From JBKQHQ01 sp052148715 (GTDB taxonomy: Bacteria > Pseudomonadota > Alphaproteobacteria > Rhizobiales > Xanthobacteraceae): a DNA stretch of 12,374 bases. The translations under genes were made by a program, and so were the position numbers. Where the stretch lies: the NCBI GenBank assembly GCA_052148715.1, contig JBKQHQ010000153.1, forward strand, positions 1-12,374. Direction: 5' to 3'. Positions 1 through 7,502 of the stretch are shown piece after piece. Numbering within the stretch: position 1 is the first letter of the stretch; each line of letters begins with the position of its first letter. Below the pieces are notes generated by a model. That model made no database searches. It was not told the origin of the DNA and worked only from the letters and a program-made list of their open reading frames with translations.

Positions 1-1174
1 CGCGTGCCTTCGCGGCCGAATCAAGAAAGCCGCGCACGATGCCGAACAGCTCCGGCTCGTCGAGCAGAAACGCATCGTGGCCCTTGTCGGTGACGATCTC
101 GGCGAACGACACCCGCGCGCCGCCGGCGTTGAGCGCGTGCACGATGGCGCGCGAGTCCGAGGTCGGAAACAGCCAATCGCTGGTGAAGGAAATCACGCAG
201 AAGCGCGTGCTGGTGCCTTGGAAGGCCTTGGCCAGCACGCCGCCGTAGTCCGCCGCCAGGTCGAAGTAGTCCATCGCACGGGTGAGATAGAGATAGGAGT
301 TGGCGTCGAAACGCTCGACGAACGAGATGCCCTGATGCCGCAGATAGGACTCGACCTCGAAATCGGCATCGAACGAGAAGGTCGGATTCGAGCGGTCCTG
401 CAGCCGGCGGCCGAACTTGCGGTGCAGCGCGGCATCCGACAGATACGTGATGTGCGCCCCCATCCGCGCGACAGCGAGCCCCCGCCGCGGATTGGTGCCT
501 TCCAGCAAATAGCGGCCCCCGCGCCACTCCGGGTCGGCCATCACGGCTTGGCGGCCGACCTCGTGAAACGCGATGTTCTGCGCCGAATGGCGCGTCGCGC
601 AGGCGAGCGGCAAGGCCGCGAACACGCGCTGCGGATAGCTCGCCGCCCACTGCAGGACCTGCATCCCCCCCATCGAGCCGCCGGCGACCGCAAACAACGA
701 GCTGATCCCGAGTTGATCGAGCAGCATCGCCTGCGCCCGCACCATGTCGCGAATGGTGATGACCGGAAAATCGAGACCCCACGGCTGGTCCGTGCGCGGA
801 TTGCGCGAGGCCGGCCCCGTCGTCCCCATGCAGGCACCGACCACGTTCGGACAGATGACGAAGTAGCGCTCGGTGTCGATCGGCCGACCGGGCCCGACCA
901 TCGTCTCCCACCAGCCGGGCTTGCCGGTCACCGGGTGGACGCTCGCGACGTGCTGGTCGCCAGTCAGAGCATGGCAAACCAAGACCGCGTTGGAGCGATC
1001 GGCATTGAGTGTTCCATAGGTCTTGTAGGCGATCTGAAACGGCGCGAGCTCGACCCCCGCATCGAGCTTGAGCGGCTGATCGGGGCCGAAATGCGCGAGC
1101 AGCGACCGCGGGTTCTCCACTTCATCGGCGGATCCCGAAAGGCCCTGTGCGGTAGCGACGTCAGCGTTCACCAT
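1..1174 (-). CDS. metX: Homoserine O-acyltransferase (MetX), 3' end cut by window edge
   Basis: MetX transfers an acyl group from acyl-CoA to the hydroxyl of homoserine, the first committed step of methionine synthesis in the cytoplasm. Translating the minus strand from the ATG at 1174 gives 391 open codons up to the window edge; no stop is reached, so the last few residues are missing. It is an alpha/beta-hydrolase: the nucleophile elbow GGSMGG places Ser167, SDW places Asp333 and KGHDAFLLDEP places His366, so the full catalytic triad is visible. An AGGA Shine-Dalgarno ends six bases before the ATG. Rhizobial homologues are about 400 residues, so little is lost. In related genomes metW commonly follows, but that would lie outside the window. 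Whether the donor is acetyl-CoA or succinyl-CoA cannot be judged by eye, since MetX proteins include both kinds. Confidence 0.95.
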   Translation of the reverse strand, partial: MVNADVATAQGLSGSADEVENPRSLLAHFGPDQPLKLDAGVELAPFQIAYKTYGTLNADRSNAVLVCHALTGDQHVASVHPVTGKPGWWETMVGPGRPIDTERYFVICPNVVGACMGTTGPASRNPRTDQPWGLDFPVITIRDMVRAQAMLLDQLGISSLFAVAGGSMGGMQVLQWAASYPQRVFAALPLACATRHSAQNIAFHEVGRQAVMADPEWRGGRYLLEGTNPRRGLAVARMGAHITYLSDAALHRKFGRRLQDRSNPTFSFDADFEVESYLRHQGISFVERFDANSYLYLTRAMDYFDLAADYGGVLAKAFQGTSTRFCVISFTSDWLFPTSDSRAIVHALNAGGARVSFAEIVTDKGHDAFLLDEPELFGIVRGFLDSAAKAR

Positions 1175-1303
1175 ACGCAATCCTGGCATGCCGGGAAGCT
1201 CAAACCAAGCCGGCCCCACAGAAACAAGAGGTTAACGCGGCCGGCCCGAGCATTTTTTGGCACGGTGGACGCCGGCGTGTCGCGAAGAAAAGCGACCAAA
1301 TGC

Positions 1304-1332
1304 AGGTAGGGATCGGCTGCCTGCCCTGTCAA
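1304..1332 (-). promoter_or_regulatory. Candidate sigma-70 promoter for metX
   Basis: On the minus strand a perfect TTGACA (1332-1327) is followed, after exactly 17 bases, by CTACCT (1309-1304), a weak -10 element. This would give metX a leader of roughly 125 bases. The -35 match and spacing are good but the -10 is poor, so this is only a candidate. The leader shows no SAM-II-like pattern that I can recognise. Confidence 0.3.
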
Positions 1333-1380
1333 CGTTTTCTTTGCTTTCGAATGAGCAGCGACCTATCACATCGGCTGCCC

Positions 1381-2253
1381 ATGGCCAAACGACCCGACCC
1401 TGATACGCCATCGCTCGCCGACCTGCGCGCCGAGATCGATCGCATCGACGCCGCGATGCATCAGCTGCTGATGCAGCGCGGCGACATCATCGATCGACTG
1501 ATCGCCGTCAAGCGCACGCAAGAATCCGGCTCCGCCTTTCGGCCGGCGCGCGAGGCCGACATGATGCGCCGTCTGGTCAGCCGGCACCACGGCATCCTTC
1601 CGCTCGACACCGTCGAGGGAATTTGGCGCGTCATCATCGCGACATTCACCTACGTGCAGGCGCCGTTTTGCGTGCACGCCGACCTCTCGACCGGGGACGC
1701 GCTGATGCGCGACTCGGCGCGCTTTCATTTCGGCTTCACGGTGCCGTTCGTGCCGCATATGGGGGCCGCGAGCGTCGTCGCCGCGGTATCGGAATCGAAG
1801 GGCGATCTCGGGCTGGTGCCGGCGGTCGGCAGCGCCGGTTCCGGTGCCTGGTGGAGCGCGCTCGAATTCGACGGCGCGCCCAAAGTCATCGCCCGGCTGC
1901 CGTTCCTCGATCGCGCCGATCATCCGGCGGCACTACCCGTGTTCGTGATCTCGCGCGCGGCGCCCGACGCCATGGTCACCGAGGTCGAGGTGTGGAGCGT
2001 GCGCGTGGCTGGCTGGAGCGTCACCGCGTCCCGCGCCCTGTCGCACCTCGCGGAGTTCATCGTCGTCCCGGATCGGGCATTCGACGGCGCGGCGCTTCTC
2101 GTTTCGGTGCCACACGGCGGCACCTTTGGGGCCATCAGCGAGACCCTGGTGCAGGCCGGAGCGTCGCTGCGCTCCTCGGCCCTCGTCGGGAGCCACGCGA
2201 CCCGCTATACGGTCCCCGTGGCCGGTCCGGGGCCGGTCCCGACCGGGACTTGA
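1381..2253 (+). CDS. Chorismate mutase (AroQ type) with prephenate-dehydratase/ACT-like C-terminal extension
   Basis: It should convert chorismate to prephenate, the branch point to phenylalanine and tyrosine. Residues about 10-95 form an AroQ helical domain: LADLRAEIDRID supplies the first arginine (Arg16), MQRGDIIDRLIAVKR the second arginine and lysine (Arg33, Lys44), and FRPAREADMMRRL the Arg/Glu pair, in the order of the E. coli P-protein mutase domain. About 195 more residues follow. They have weak prephenate dehydratase-like character (a GDLGLVPAVGSAGSG stretch) and an ACT-like end (GTFGAISETLVQAGASLRSS), but no clear dehydratase TRF motif in its usual place. I recall similar 280-290-residue proteins in Bradyrhizobium. 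ATGs at 1300 and 1351 are in frame; 1381 is preferred because the family homology begins there, but no start has a good Shine-Dalgarno. It precedes hisC by 21 bases, consistent with an operon. Confidence 0.85.
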   Translation: MAKRPDPDTPSLADLRAEIDRIDAAMHQLLMQRGDIIDRLIAVKRTQESGSAFRPAREADMMRRLVSRHHGILPLDTVEGIWRVIIATFTYVQAPFCVHADLSTGDALMRDSARFHFGFTVPFVPHMGAASVVAAVSESKGDLGLVPAVGSAGSGAWWSALEFDGAPKVIARLPFLDRADHPAALPVFVISRAAPDAMVTEVEVWSVRVAGWSVTASRALSHLAEFIVVPDRAFDGAALLVSVPHGGTFGAISETLVQAGASLRSSALVGSHATRYTVPVAGPGPVPTGT

Positions 2254-2274
2254 TGGTTCGTCCAGGATCTTTCG

Positions 2275-3381
2275 ATGTCCGCTTTGCAACGTCCGCAGCC
2301 GCGCCCCGGCGTGCTCGAGATCGAGGCCTATGTCCCCGGCAAGAGCTCGGCCCCGGGTGTCGAGCGCGTGTTCAAGCTGTCGTCGAACGAGACGCCGCTC
2401 GGTCCGAGCCGCAAGGCGATCGACGCCTATCGGGCGGTCGCGCACCACCTCGAGGACTATCCCGACGGCGCATCGACCGCCTTGCGCGAAGCGATCGGCC
2501 GCGCGTTCGGGCTCGATCCGGCACGCATCGTCTGCGGTGCCGGATCCGACGAGCTCCTGACACTTCTCGCACACGCCTATCTCGGCCCCGGCGACGAGGC
2601 GATCCACACCCTGCACGGCTTTCTAGTGTATCGGATCGCGACGCTCGCCTCCGGCGGCAAGCCGATCGTCGTGCCGGAGACCAACCACACCGCCAATGTC
2701 GATACGATTCTGGCGGCGGTAACGGAGCGCACGAAGCTCGTCTATCTCGCCAATCCCAACAATCCGACCGGCACCTACCTGCCGTTCGACGAGATCCGGC
2801 GCCTGCACCAATCGCTGCCGCCGGCCGTGCTGCTGGTGCTCGACGCGGCCTACGCCGAATATGTCCGGCGCAACGACTATGAGGCTGGAATCGAGCTCGT
2901 CGCCACCTCAGACAACGTCGTGATGTGCCGGACCTTCTCCAAGATCCATGGGCTCGCGGCGCTGCGGCTCGGCTGGCTCTATGGTCCGGCGCACGTGGTC
3001 GACGCGCTCAACCGCATCCGCGGACCGTTCAACGTCAATGCTGCGGCGATGGCGGCGGGCATCGCCGCCATCGAGGACACGGCGCATGTCGAGCAGGCAC
3101 GCGCGCACAATGACCGGTGGCTCGCCTGGCTGACCGCGGAGATCGCTAAGCTTGGCCTCGAGGTGACGCCGAGCGTCGCCAATTTCGTGTTGATCCATTT
3201 CCCCGATCGGAAAGGGCACACCGCCCGGGACGCTGACCGCTTCCTGACGGCGCGCGGGCTGATCTTGCGCGGTGTCGCTGCCTACAAGCTTCCCGGCGCG
3301 TTGCGCATGACCGTCGGCAACGAGGAGGCCAACCGGCTGGTGGTCGCAGCGCTCGCCGAATTCGTGGGGCGGAAGGCGTGA
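2275..3381 (+). CDS. hisC: Histidinol-phosphate / aromatic aminotransferase (HisC family)
   Basis: This is a PLP-dependent class I/II aminotransferase of 368 residues, the usual HisC length. It transaminates histidinol phosphate and, in this setting, probably also aromatic keto acids such as phenylpyruvate, 4-hydroxyphenylpyruvate or prephenate. Visible hallmarks are NPNNPTGT at 160-167 (cofactor asparagine), LDAAYAEY with Asp190 and Tyr193, TFSKIHGLAALRLGW with the Schiff-base Lys223, and GALRMTVG with the substrate-carboxylate Arg344. The start is firm: an AGGA at 2264-2267 lies seven bases before the ATG. The gene is 21 bases after the chorismate mutase and its stop overlaps the tyrC start, so it belongs to an aromatic amino-acid operon rather than a his operon. 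Many alphaproteobacteria carry more than one hisC-like gene; this is likely the aromatic paralogue, an inference from position. Confidence 0.93.
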   Translation: MSALQRPQPRPGVLEIEAYVPGKSSAPGVERVFKLSSNETPLGPSRKAIDAYRAVAHHLEDYPDGASTALREAIGRAFGLDPARIVCGAGSDELLTLLAHAYLGPGDEAIHTLHGFLVYRIATLASGGKPIVVPETNHTANVDTILAAVTERTKLVYLANPNNPTGTYLPFDEIRRLHQSLPPAVLLVLDAAYAEYVRRNDYEAGIELVATSDNVVMCRTFSKIHGLAALRLGWLYGPAHVVDALNRIRGPFNVNAAAMAAGIAAIEDTAHVEQARAHNDRWLAWLTAEIAKLGLEVTPSVANFVLIHFPDRKGHTARDADRFLTARGLILRGVAAYKLPGALRMTVGNEEANRLVVAALAEFVGRKA

Positions 3382-4349
3382 CGCCGTCGCCGCCGATCTT
3401 CCAGCGTCTGGCGCTGATCGGCGTCGGACTGATCGGCTCATCGATCGCCCGCGCCGCGCGGGCGCAAGGCGCCGCCCGCTCGATCGTCGCCACGGCGCGC
3501 TCGGCGACAACGCGGGCCCGCGTGGCGGAGCTCGGCATCGTCGATCAGGTGGTGGAGACGAACGCCGAAGCGGTCCACGGCGCCGACCTCGTCATCGTCT
3601 GCATCCCGGTTGGCCAGAGCGGGCCGGTCGCGCAGGAGATCGGACCGCATCTTTCGCCCGGAGCGGTGGTGTCGGATGTCGGCTCGGTCAAGGGCTCGGT
3701 GCTGCGGGACATGCAGCCGCATCTTCCCGCGGGCGTGCATTTCGTGCCCGCGCATCCGGTCGCCGGCACCGAGCATTCCGGTCCCGACGCGGGCTTTGCC
3801 GAGTTGTTCGTCGAGCGCTGGTGCATCTTGACGCCGCCCGCCGATGCGCAAGCGGCAGCGGTCGAGCGCCTGGCGGCATTCTGGCGCGCCCTCGGCGCCA
3901 AGGTCGAGACCATGTCGGCCGAGCACCACGACCTCGTGCTCGCCATCACCAGCCATGTGCCGCACCTCATCGCCTACACCATCGTCGGCACGGCCGAGGA
4001 CTTGAGCCAAGTCACGCGCTCGGAAGTGCTGCAGTTCTCCGCCGGCGGGTTTCGCGACTTCACCCGCATCGCCGCCTCCGACCCGACCATGTGGCGCGAC
4101 GTCTTTCTTGCCAACAAGGATGCGGTGCTCGAGATGCTGGGGACGTTTCAGGAAGATCTGTCGCAACTTACCCGTGCCATCCGGCGCGGCGATGGTGAAA
4201 CCTTGTTCAATCTGTTCACACGAACGAGGACAATCCGGCGCGGCATTGTTGCCATCGGCCAGGATGCGGCGGCGCCGGATTTCGGGCGGCCGCACCCGCA
4301 CTTGCCGCATTCCCCGCTCCCGCGGCCCTATGCGGCGGAAGGCGAATGA
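3378..4349 (+). CDS. tyrC: Prephenate/arogenate dehydrogenase (TyrA/TyrC family)
   Basis: It oxidatively decarboxylates prephenate (or arogenate) to 4-hydroxyphenylpyruvate (or tyrosine) using NAD(P)+. The 323-residue protein has an N-terminal Rossmann fold with GVGLIG (Gly15, Gly17, Gly20), then SDVGSVKG at 99-106, HPVAGTEHSG at 126-135 with the expected catalytic His126, and an ITSHVPHL segment at 190-197, the family order for dehydrogenases without a mutase domain. No ACT or fused mutase domain is present, fitting a separate chorismate mutase two genes upstream. The start is a GTG whose bases overlap the hisC stop (GTGA), preceded by the purine-rich GGAAGG inside the end of hisC, so translation is probably coupled to hisC. 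Prephenate versus arogenate specificity cannot be told by eye. Confidence 0.93.
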   Translation: MTPSPPIFQRLALIGVGLIGSSIARAARAQGAARSIVATARSATTRARVAELGIVDQVVETNAEAVHGADLVIVCIPVGQSGPVAQEIGPHLSPGAVVSDVGSVKGSVLRDMQPHLPAGVHFVPAHPVAGTEHSGPDAGFAELFVERWCILTPPADAQAAAVERLAAFWRALGAKVETMSAEHHDLVLAITSHVPHLIAYTIVGTAEDLSQVTRSEVLQFSAGGFRDFTRIAASDPTMWRDVFLANKDAVLEMLGTFQEDLSQLTRAIRRGDGETLFNLFTRTRTIRRGIVAIGQDAAAPDFGRPHPHLPHSPLPRPYAAEGE

Positions 4350-4352
4350 AGA

Positions 4353-4371
4353 TCTCGCTCCGTCAGTGAGA
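4353..4371. terminator. Small hairpin between convergent tyrC and DUF2125 genes
   Basis: TCTCGCT (4353-4359) pairs with AGTGAGA (4365-4371) across a five-base loop; in the plus-strand RNA this is a seven-pair stem with one G-U wobble. It lies in the 38-base gap between two converging stops. There is no run of U after it, so it is at best a weak or factor-assisted terminator. Confidence 0.3.
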
Positions 4372-4387
4372 CAAGATTGGCGTGCTG

Positions 4388-5557
4388 TTAAAACAGCGGC
4401 GGCACTTTTCCAACCGCTAGCGGGCCGAGCATGACCGCACCGTCGTCGAACCGCAGCGGCAGCGAGACGGCCGGCTTGCCTTCGAGCTGGGTCTGATCGC
4501 CGAAGGCGTTGATCCCGGCCGCCAAGCCCGTGCCGGCGCGGTCACGAACCGCCGAGCCGAGGCCAGGCGCCAACCGATCGAGCGCGCTGAGCGCGGGCGC
4601 CAGCCGATTCGCGCCGGCGCTCGGCGGCACGAGGCGGTCAAGCCCAAGCGCGGGCAAAATGCGATCGAGGCCGACCACCGTGATCCGCAGTTGACCGTCC
4701 AACGCGCCGCGCGGGCTCAGGCTCAAGGTGCCGGAGGTGACGGCGATCGTGTCGTCCTGCTGCAGCCGCGCGCTCATGATATCGATGCGCCCGCCGGCCT
4801 GCTGCAGCTCCTTGAACCGCACCGGCCACGATTTCGGGGTGAAATCCGGCAAGCCTCGCAGCACGAATTTGACCTCGGCATCGGTCGGTTTCCCCGCCAA
4901 GGGGTGCCAGTTCGGCACGAATGCCTTGGTGAGTTGCAGCACGATCTCGATGATCGGATGCGCGGTCGCCGTGCCGCCGACGATTTCGCCGTTGATCTCC
5001 AGCCGATCACCCTGAATGACCGTCTCCTTGCCGGTCGGCGTCATGCGATCGAGCGACGGCTGCTCCAGCCGAATAGAAGAGCGATCAGGCGCATAGGGCG
5101 AGCCGTGGACCGTCGTTTGCGCGAGCGACCAGCTGGCAACCATGGTCGGCGCGTGCCCGAGCTCGCCCATGCTGAGCGGCCCGACAAATTCGCTGACCAG
5201 ATGCGTGGCGTCATAGATGCGCGCCGAAACCAACAGGTCCTTGGCCGTCAGCGCCAGCGCCGGCTGCAGGTTGCGTAGTTCGGCGGCAGGTTCCGTGCAG
5301 CGGACCTCGACCCGGAACGGATAGCCGGTGATGCTTTCCGAGCCACAGGTGAAGATGCGACTGAGCTTGGCCTCCCGCTCGCGCCAGGCCGCGACCGTAT
5401 GCTCAGCTTTCAGCGCCATGTGGTACCAAAAACCCGTCCACCCGGCGGCGATCACCACGAGACTCAGTACCACCAGCACCAGCGCCCAAGGCGGCCGGCG
5501 GCGCGCAACCGCGCGGGAACCCCGGCGCGGGAGGGTTGCGGTGGCGCGGGAACTCAT
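4388..5557 (-). CDS. DUF2125 family membrane-anchored envelope protein
   Basis: The function is unknown. The 389-residue product starts with an Arg-rich stretch and a single hydrophobic segment at about 24-44, so it is probably anchored in the inner membrane with the rest in the periplasm. Next come a short helical WREREAKL region, Cys71, an ITGYPFR motif (about 76-82) and Cys87, the pattern I associate with DUF2125, followed by a beta-rich body. Near the C-terminus, residues 297-336 hold four tandem units resembling LDRLAPALGS. The start at 5557 is chosen because GAGAGG lies seven bases upstream on the minus strand and the residues after it look like a normal N-terminus; the frame stays open to an ATG at 5692, but those extra 45 residues are encoded by promoter-like sequence with a tandem DNA repeat. 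It converges on tyrC and is divergent from chaC, an arrangement I recall from related genomes. Confidence 0.82.
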   Translation of the reverse strand: MSSRATATLPRRGSRAVARRRPPWALVLVVLSLVVIAAGWTGFWYHMALKAEHTVAAWREREAKLSRIFTCGSESITGYPFRVEVRCTEPAAELRNLQPALALTAKDLLVSARIYDATHLVSEFVGPLSMGELGHAPTMVASWSLAQTTVHGSPYAPDRSSIRLEQPSLDRMTPTGKETVIQGDRLEINGEIVGGTATAHPIIEIVLQLTKAFVPNWHPLAGKPTDAEVKFVLRGLPDFTPKSWPVRFKELQQAGGRIDIMSARLQQDDTIAVTSGTLSLSPRGALDGQLRITVVGLDRILPALGLDRLVPPSAGANRLAPALSALDRLAPGLGSAVRDRAGTGLAAGINAFGDQTQLEGKPAVSLPLRFDDGAVMLGPLAVGKVPPLF

Positions 5558-5618
5558 GGGCGGCCCTCTCGGCACCGGTGGCCGTTGCATGCAAAGAACT
5601 CGCGAATGATCACATGGC

Positions 5619-5642
5619 AAATAAGGCTTCAAATAAGGCTTC
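5619..5642. repeat. Perfect 12-bp tandem duplication in chaC/DUF2125 intergenic region
   Basis: AAATAAGGCTTC occurs twice head to tail (5619-5630 and 5631-5642), and the next two bases continue the match. It lies in the 205-base divergent gap between the DUF2125 start (5557) and the chaC start (5763). It may be a replication-slippage duplication or paired protein-binding half-sites; nothing in the sequence separates the two. Confidence 0.85.
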
Positions 5643-5762
5643 AACGAGACGAGTGCGACCCGCGCCTCCATTGGAAAATGCATTGCTCCCAAGGAAGTTG
5701 CATGGCCGTGTCGGTCCTGTTAGCGACCAGCGGGCCCGCCTCAGCGTAATTCTGCCGACACC

Positions 5763-6341
5763 ATGACCACCAACCCCGAGCAAAGCGACGAGGACCTTTG
5801 GGTGTTCGGCTATGGCTCGCTCATGTGGCAGCCCGGCTTCCCGTTTCTCGAACGCGTGCCGGCCCGCCTCGTCGGGGCGCACCGGGCGCTTTGCGTCTAT
5901 TCGTTCGTGCATCGCGGCACGCCGGAACGGCCTGGCCTGGTGCTTGGGCTCGACCGGGGCGGCACCTGTCGCGGTATCGTGTTCCGGGTGAGCGGGGAGC
6001 AACGGGTGGAAACCATCGCCTATCTGCGCGCGCGCGAGCAGGTCACGATGGTTTATCGCGAGACCATGCGCGCCGTATGGCTCAACGGCGACCCGCGGCA
6101 GCGGGTGCAGGCGCTCTGCTATGTCGTCGACCGCGGCCACGTGCAGTATGCGGGACGCCTAACGCTCGCCGAACAGTTGCATTGCATCCGGCAAGGCCAC
6201 GGCAAGTCGGGCCCGAACCGAGACTACGTGCTGGCCGCCGTCACCGCGATCGAAGCGCTCGGCTATCGCGACGCGGACCTGCATCTCCTCGCCGAGCGGC
6301 TGCGCGGCGGGAACGAGCCGCACGCTTCGGTGCATCCTTGA
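5763..6341 (+). CDS. chaC: Gamma-glutamylcyclotransferase, ChaC family (glutathione-specific type)
   Basis: ChaC proteins cleave the gamma-glutamyl bond of glutathione, giving 5-oxoproline and Cys-Gly in the cytoplasm. The 192-residue product opens with the substrate-binding signature FGYGSLMW (15-22) and has the expected catalytic glutamate, Glu92, in YLRAREQ. The segment between them (AHRALCVYSFVHRGTPERPGLVLGL) and the later YVVDRGHVQYAG and GHGKSGPNRDYV stretches are typical of rhizobial ChaC. The length fits the family. No Shine-Dalgarno is seen before the ATG, but homology begins within the first dozen residues, so 5763 is the only sensible start. It is divergent from the DUF2125 gene and convergent with the quinone oxidoreductase gene. 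The name refers to cation transport regulation in E. coli, but the chemistry is glutathione breakdown. Confidence 0.93.
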   Translation: MTTNPEQSDEDLWVFGYGSLMWQPGFPFLERVPARLVGAHRALCVYSFVHRGTPERPGLVLGLDRGGTCRGIVFRVSGEQRVETIAYLRAREQVTMVYRETMRAVWLNGDPRQRVQALCYVVDRGHVQYAGRLTLAEQLHCIRQGHGKSGPNRDYVLAAVTAIEALGYRDADLHLLAERLRGGNEPHASVHP

Positions 6342-6390
6342 CCGGCGAGCCAATCTCGATGCCGATGCGATGCGCACCGCGCCGTGAGAT

Positions 6391-6440
6391 CGAGCATGAT
6401 CCCGAAAAGTGGTTCCGGTTTTCGCAAAGGATCATGCTCG
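6391..6440. repeat. Rhizobiales-type palindromic intergenic element
   Basis: Perfect 12-base inverted arms CGAGCATGATCC (6391-6402) and GGATCATGCTCG (6429-6440) enclose an inner complementary pair CGAAAA (6403-6408) and TTTTCG (6419-6424) around GTGGTTCCGG. From memory this GCATGATCC-CGAAAAGTGG-CCGGTTTTCG pattern is a very common dispersed element in Bradyrhizobium and Rhodopseudomonas-like genomes. A second small inverted repeat follows, CGACT (6447-6451) and AGTCG (6460-6464) around GAAAGAAA, possibly a diverged neighbouring module of the same mosaic. It sits between two converging genes, where its hairpin could also help end transcription on both strands. Confidence 0.88.
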
Positions 6441-6482
6441 CGTTGACGACTGAAAGAAAAGTCGCCGTGCGCTCGGATTGCT

Positions 6483-7454
6483 TCATGGCACCAAGTAAAG
6501 CGAGCCGGTGGTCCGGCCCGCTTCAAGCTCGGCGTGCGCGCGCGACGCTTCCGCCAGACGGTAGGCCCGCCCGGTCGCCCGAAGCGTACCGTCCCCCAGT
6601 GCAGCTAGCACCGCTTCAGTAGCCTTCGCATAGTCTTGAGAGTCGTTCATGTAAGCCATGACACTCGGCCGCGCGAATGTCAGGCTGCGCCGCGGACCGA
6701 GATCCTCGACGTTGATTGCCGGAATGAATCCGGCGGACTGCCCGATGCTTGCGACCACGCCGAACGGGCGCACGCAGGCGAATGTCCGCAAAAGTGTCTC
6801 GCCCCCGACGCCGTCAAACGCAACATCGACGCCGCGGCCGTCGGTAAAGTCTGCAACGGCGCTGACGAAGTCGGCACTGCGCCCAACGATAACGCGATCC
6901 GCGCCGGCTTCTTTCGCCATGGCGGCCTTTACATCGGAACCCGCGGTTCCGATCACGGTGGCCCCTAGGTGCCGCGCCCAACGAGTCAATAATTGTCCGA
7001 GACCGCCCGCGGCACTATGGATCAGGACTCTTGTCCCGGACGTTACCGGGTAGATCCGGGTGAGCAGCATGTGCGCCGTGATGCCCTTCACAAGAGCCGA
7101 CGCGACCGTCTCATCCGCCAGCGCCGGCGGTGACTTGACGGCGCGCCATGCCGGCAAGATGCGCTCCGACGCGTAGGAACCGACGGGAGTGCCCGCATAG
7201 GCGATCCTGTCGCCAATCCGCAGTGAGGTTACATTCGCGCCGAGCGCCGTGATCGCACCGACGGCTTCGACACCCGGGATTGCTGCCGGCGGCAGCGGGT
7301 AGAGCCCCAGACGCTGATAGATATCGATGAAATTGACGCCGATCGCCGTGTGCCGAATGCGAATTTCATCCGGCCCGGGCTGGGGAACCTCGATCTCGAT
7401 GGGCTCAAGCTGATCCGCCCCGCCAGGGGCTTTAACTCGAATTGCGAGTGTCAT
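6483..7454 (-). CDS. NAD(P)H:quinone oxidoreductase, zinc-free medium-chain dehydrogenase family
   Basis: It should reduce quinones or other electrophilic carbonyl/enone compounds with NADPH in the cytoplasm. The 323-residue protein has the N-terminal GroES-like domain with NFIDIYQRLGLY (41-52), where the zinc ligands of true alcohol dehydrogenases are absent, and a Rossmann domain with the cofactor loop HSAAGGLGQ (about 146-154). The AIPGVEAVG and GDRIAYAG motifs are typical of quinone oxidoreductase (QOR) proteins. The start at 7454 is preferred over the upstream ATG at 7517 because a GGAG lies about nine bases before it and the family homology begins there. It is divergent from a LysR-type regulator gene across 93 bases, suggesting that the regulator controls it. 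The natural substrate is not evident. Confidence 0.93.
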   Translation of the reverse strand: MTLAIRVKAPGGADQLEPIEIEVPQPGPDEIRIRHTAIGVNFIDIYQRLGLYPLPPAAIPGVEAVGAITALGANVTSLRIGDRIAYAGTPVGSYASERILPAWRAVKSPPALADETVASALVKGITAHMLLTRIYPVTSGTRVLIHSAAGGLGQLLTRWARHLGATVIGTAGSDVKAAMAKEAGADRVIVGRSADFVSAVADFTDGRGVDVAFDGVGGETLLRTFACVRPFGVVASIGQSAGFIPAINVEDLGPRRSLTFARPSVMAYMNDSQDYAKATEAVLAALGDGTLRATGRAYRLAEASRAHAELEAGRTTGSLYLVP

Positions 7455-7502
7455 GGCCGCTACTCCGTTTCTGCGCCAGCACTTTGCAGCCGGCGGGCAA
7501 TA

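Noticed and set aside
1182..1195. CCTGGCATGCCGGG palindrome near the metX ribosome site as an RNA switch
   Set aside because: On the transcribed strand one pair becomes a C/A mismatch and the remaining stem is too short to sequester the ribosome site convincingly.
1175..1300. Possible SAM-II riboswitch in the metX leader
   Set aside because: Alphaproteobacterial metX/metA genes often carry one, so I looked. The GGCCGGC-rich leader lacks the GUGAUUU and GCUUGCAGCCAC-type conserved segments I would expect.
77..1309. 410-codon plus-strand open frame over metX
   Set aside because: It lies antisense to a clear metX with an intact catalytic triad; its translation is Arg/His-rich with no family resemblance, a typical shadow in GC-rich DNA.
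1623..2882. 419-codon plus-strand open frame across the mutase and hisC genes
   Set aside because: Out of frame with two recognised enzymes and spanning their junction; Arg-rich low-information translation.
3438..4310. 290-codon minus-strand open frame over tyrC
   Set aside because: Complement of a well-supported tyrC; composition is Arg/Asp/Gly-rich and no motif is seen.
5558..5692. 45-residue N-terminal extension of the DUF2125 protein
   Set aside because: It would translate the promoter region and tandem repeat; the ATG at 5557 has a good ribosome site and starts just before a natural membrane anchor.
5614..5766. 50-codon frame (MANKASNKAS...) ending in an ATGA overlap with chaC
   Set aside because: No ribosome site, its N-terminus comes from the 12-bp tandem duplication, and no family is recognised; the overlap with the chaC ATG is probably coincidence.
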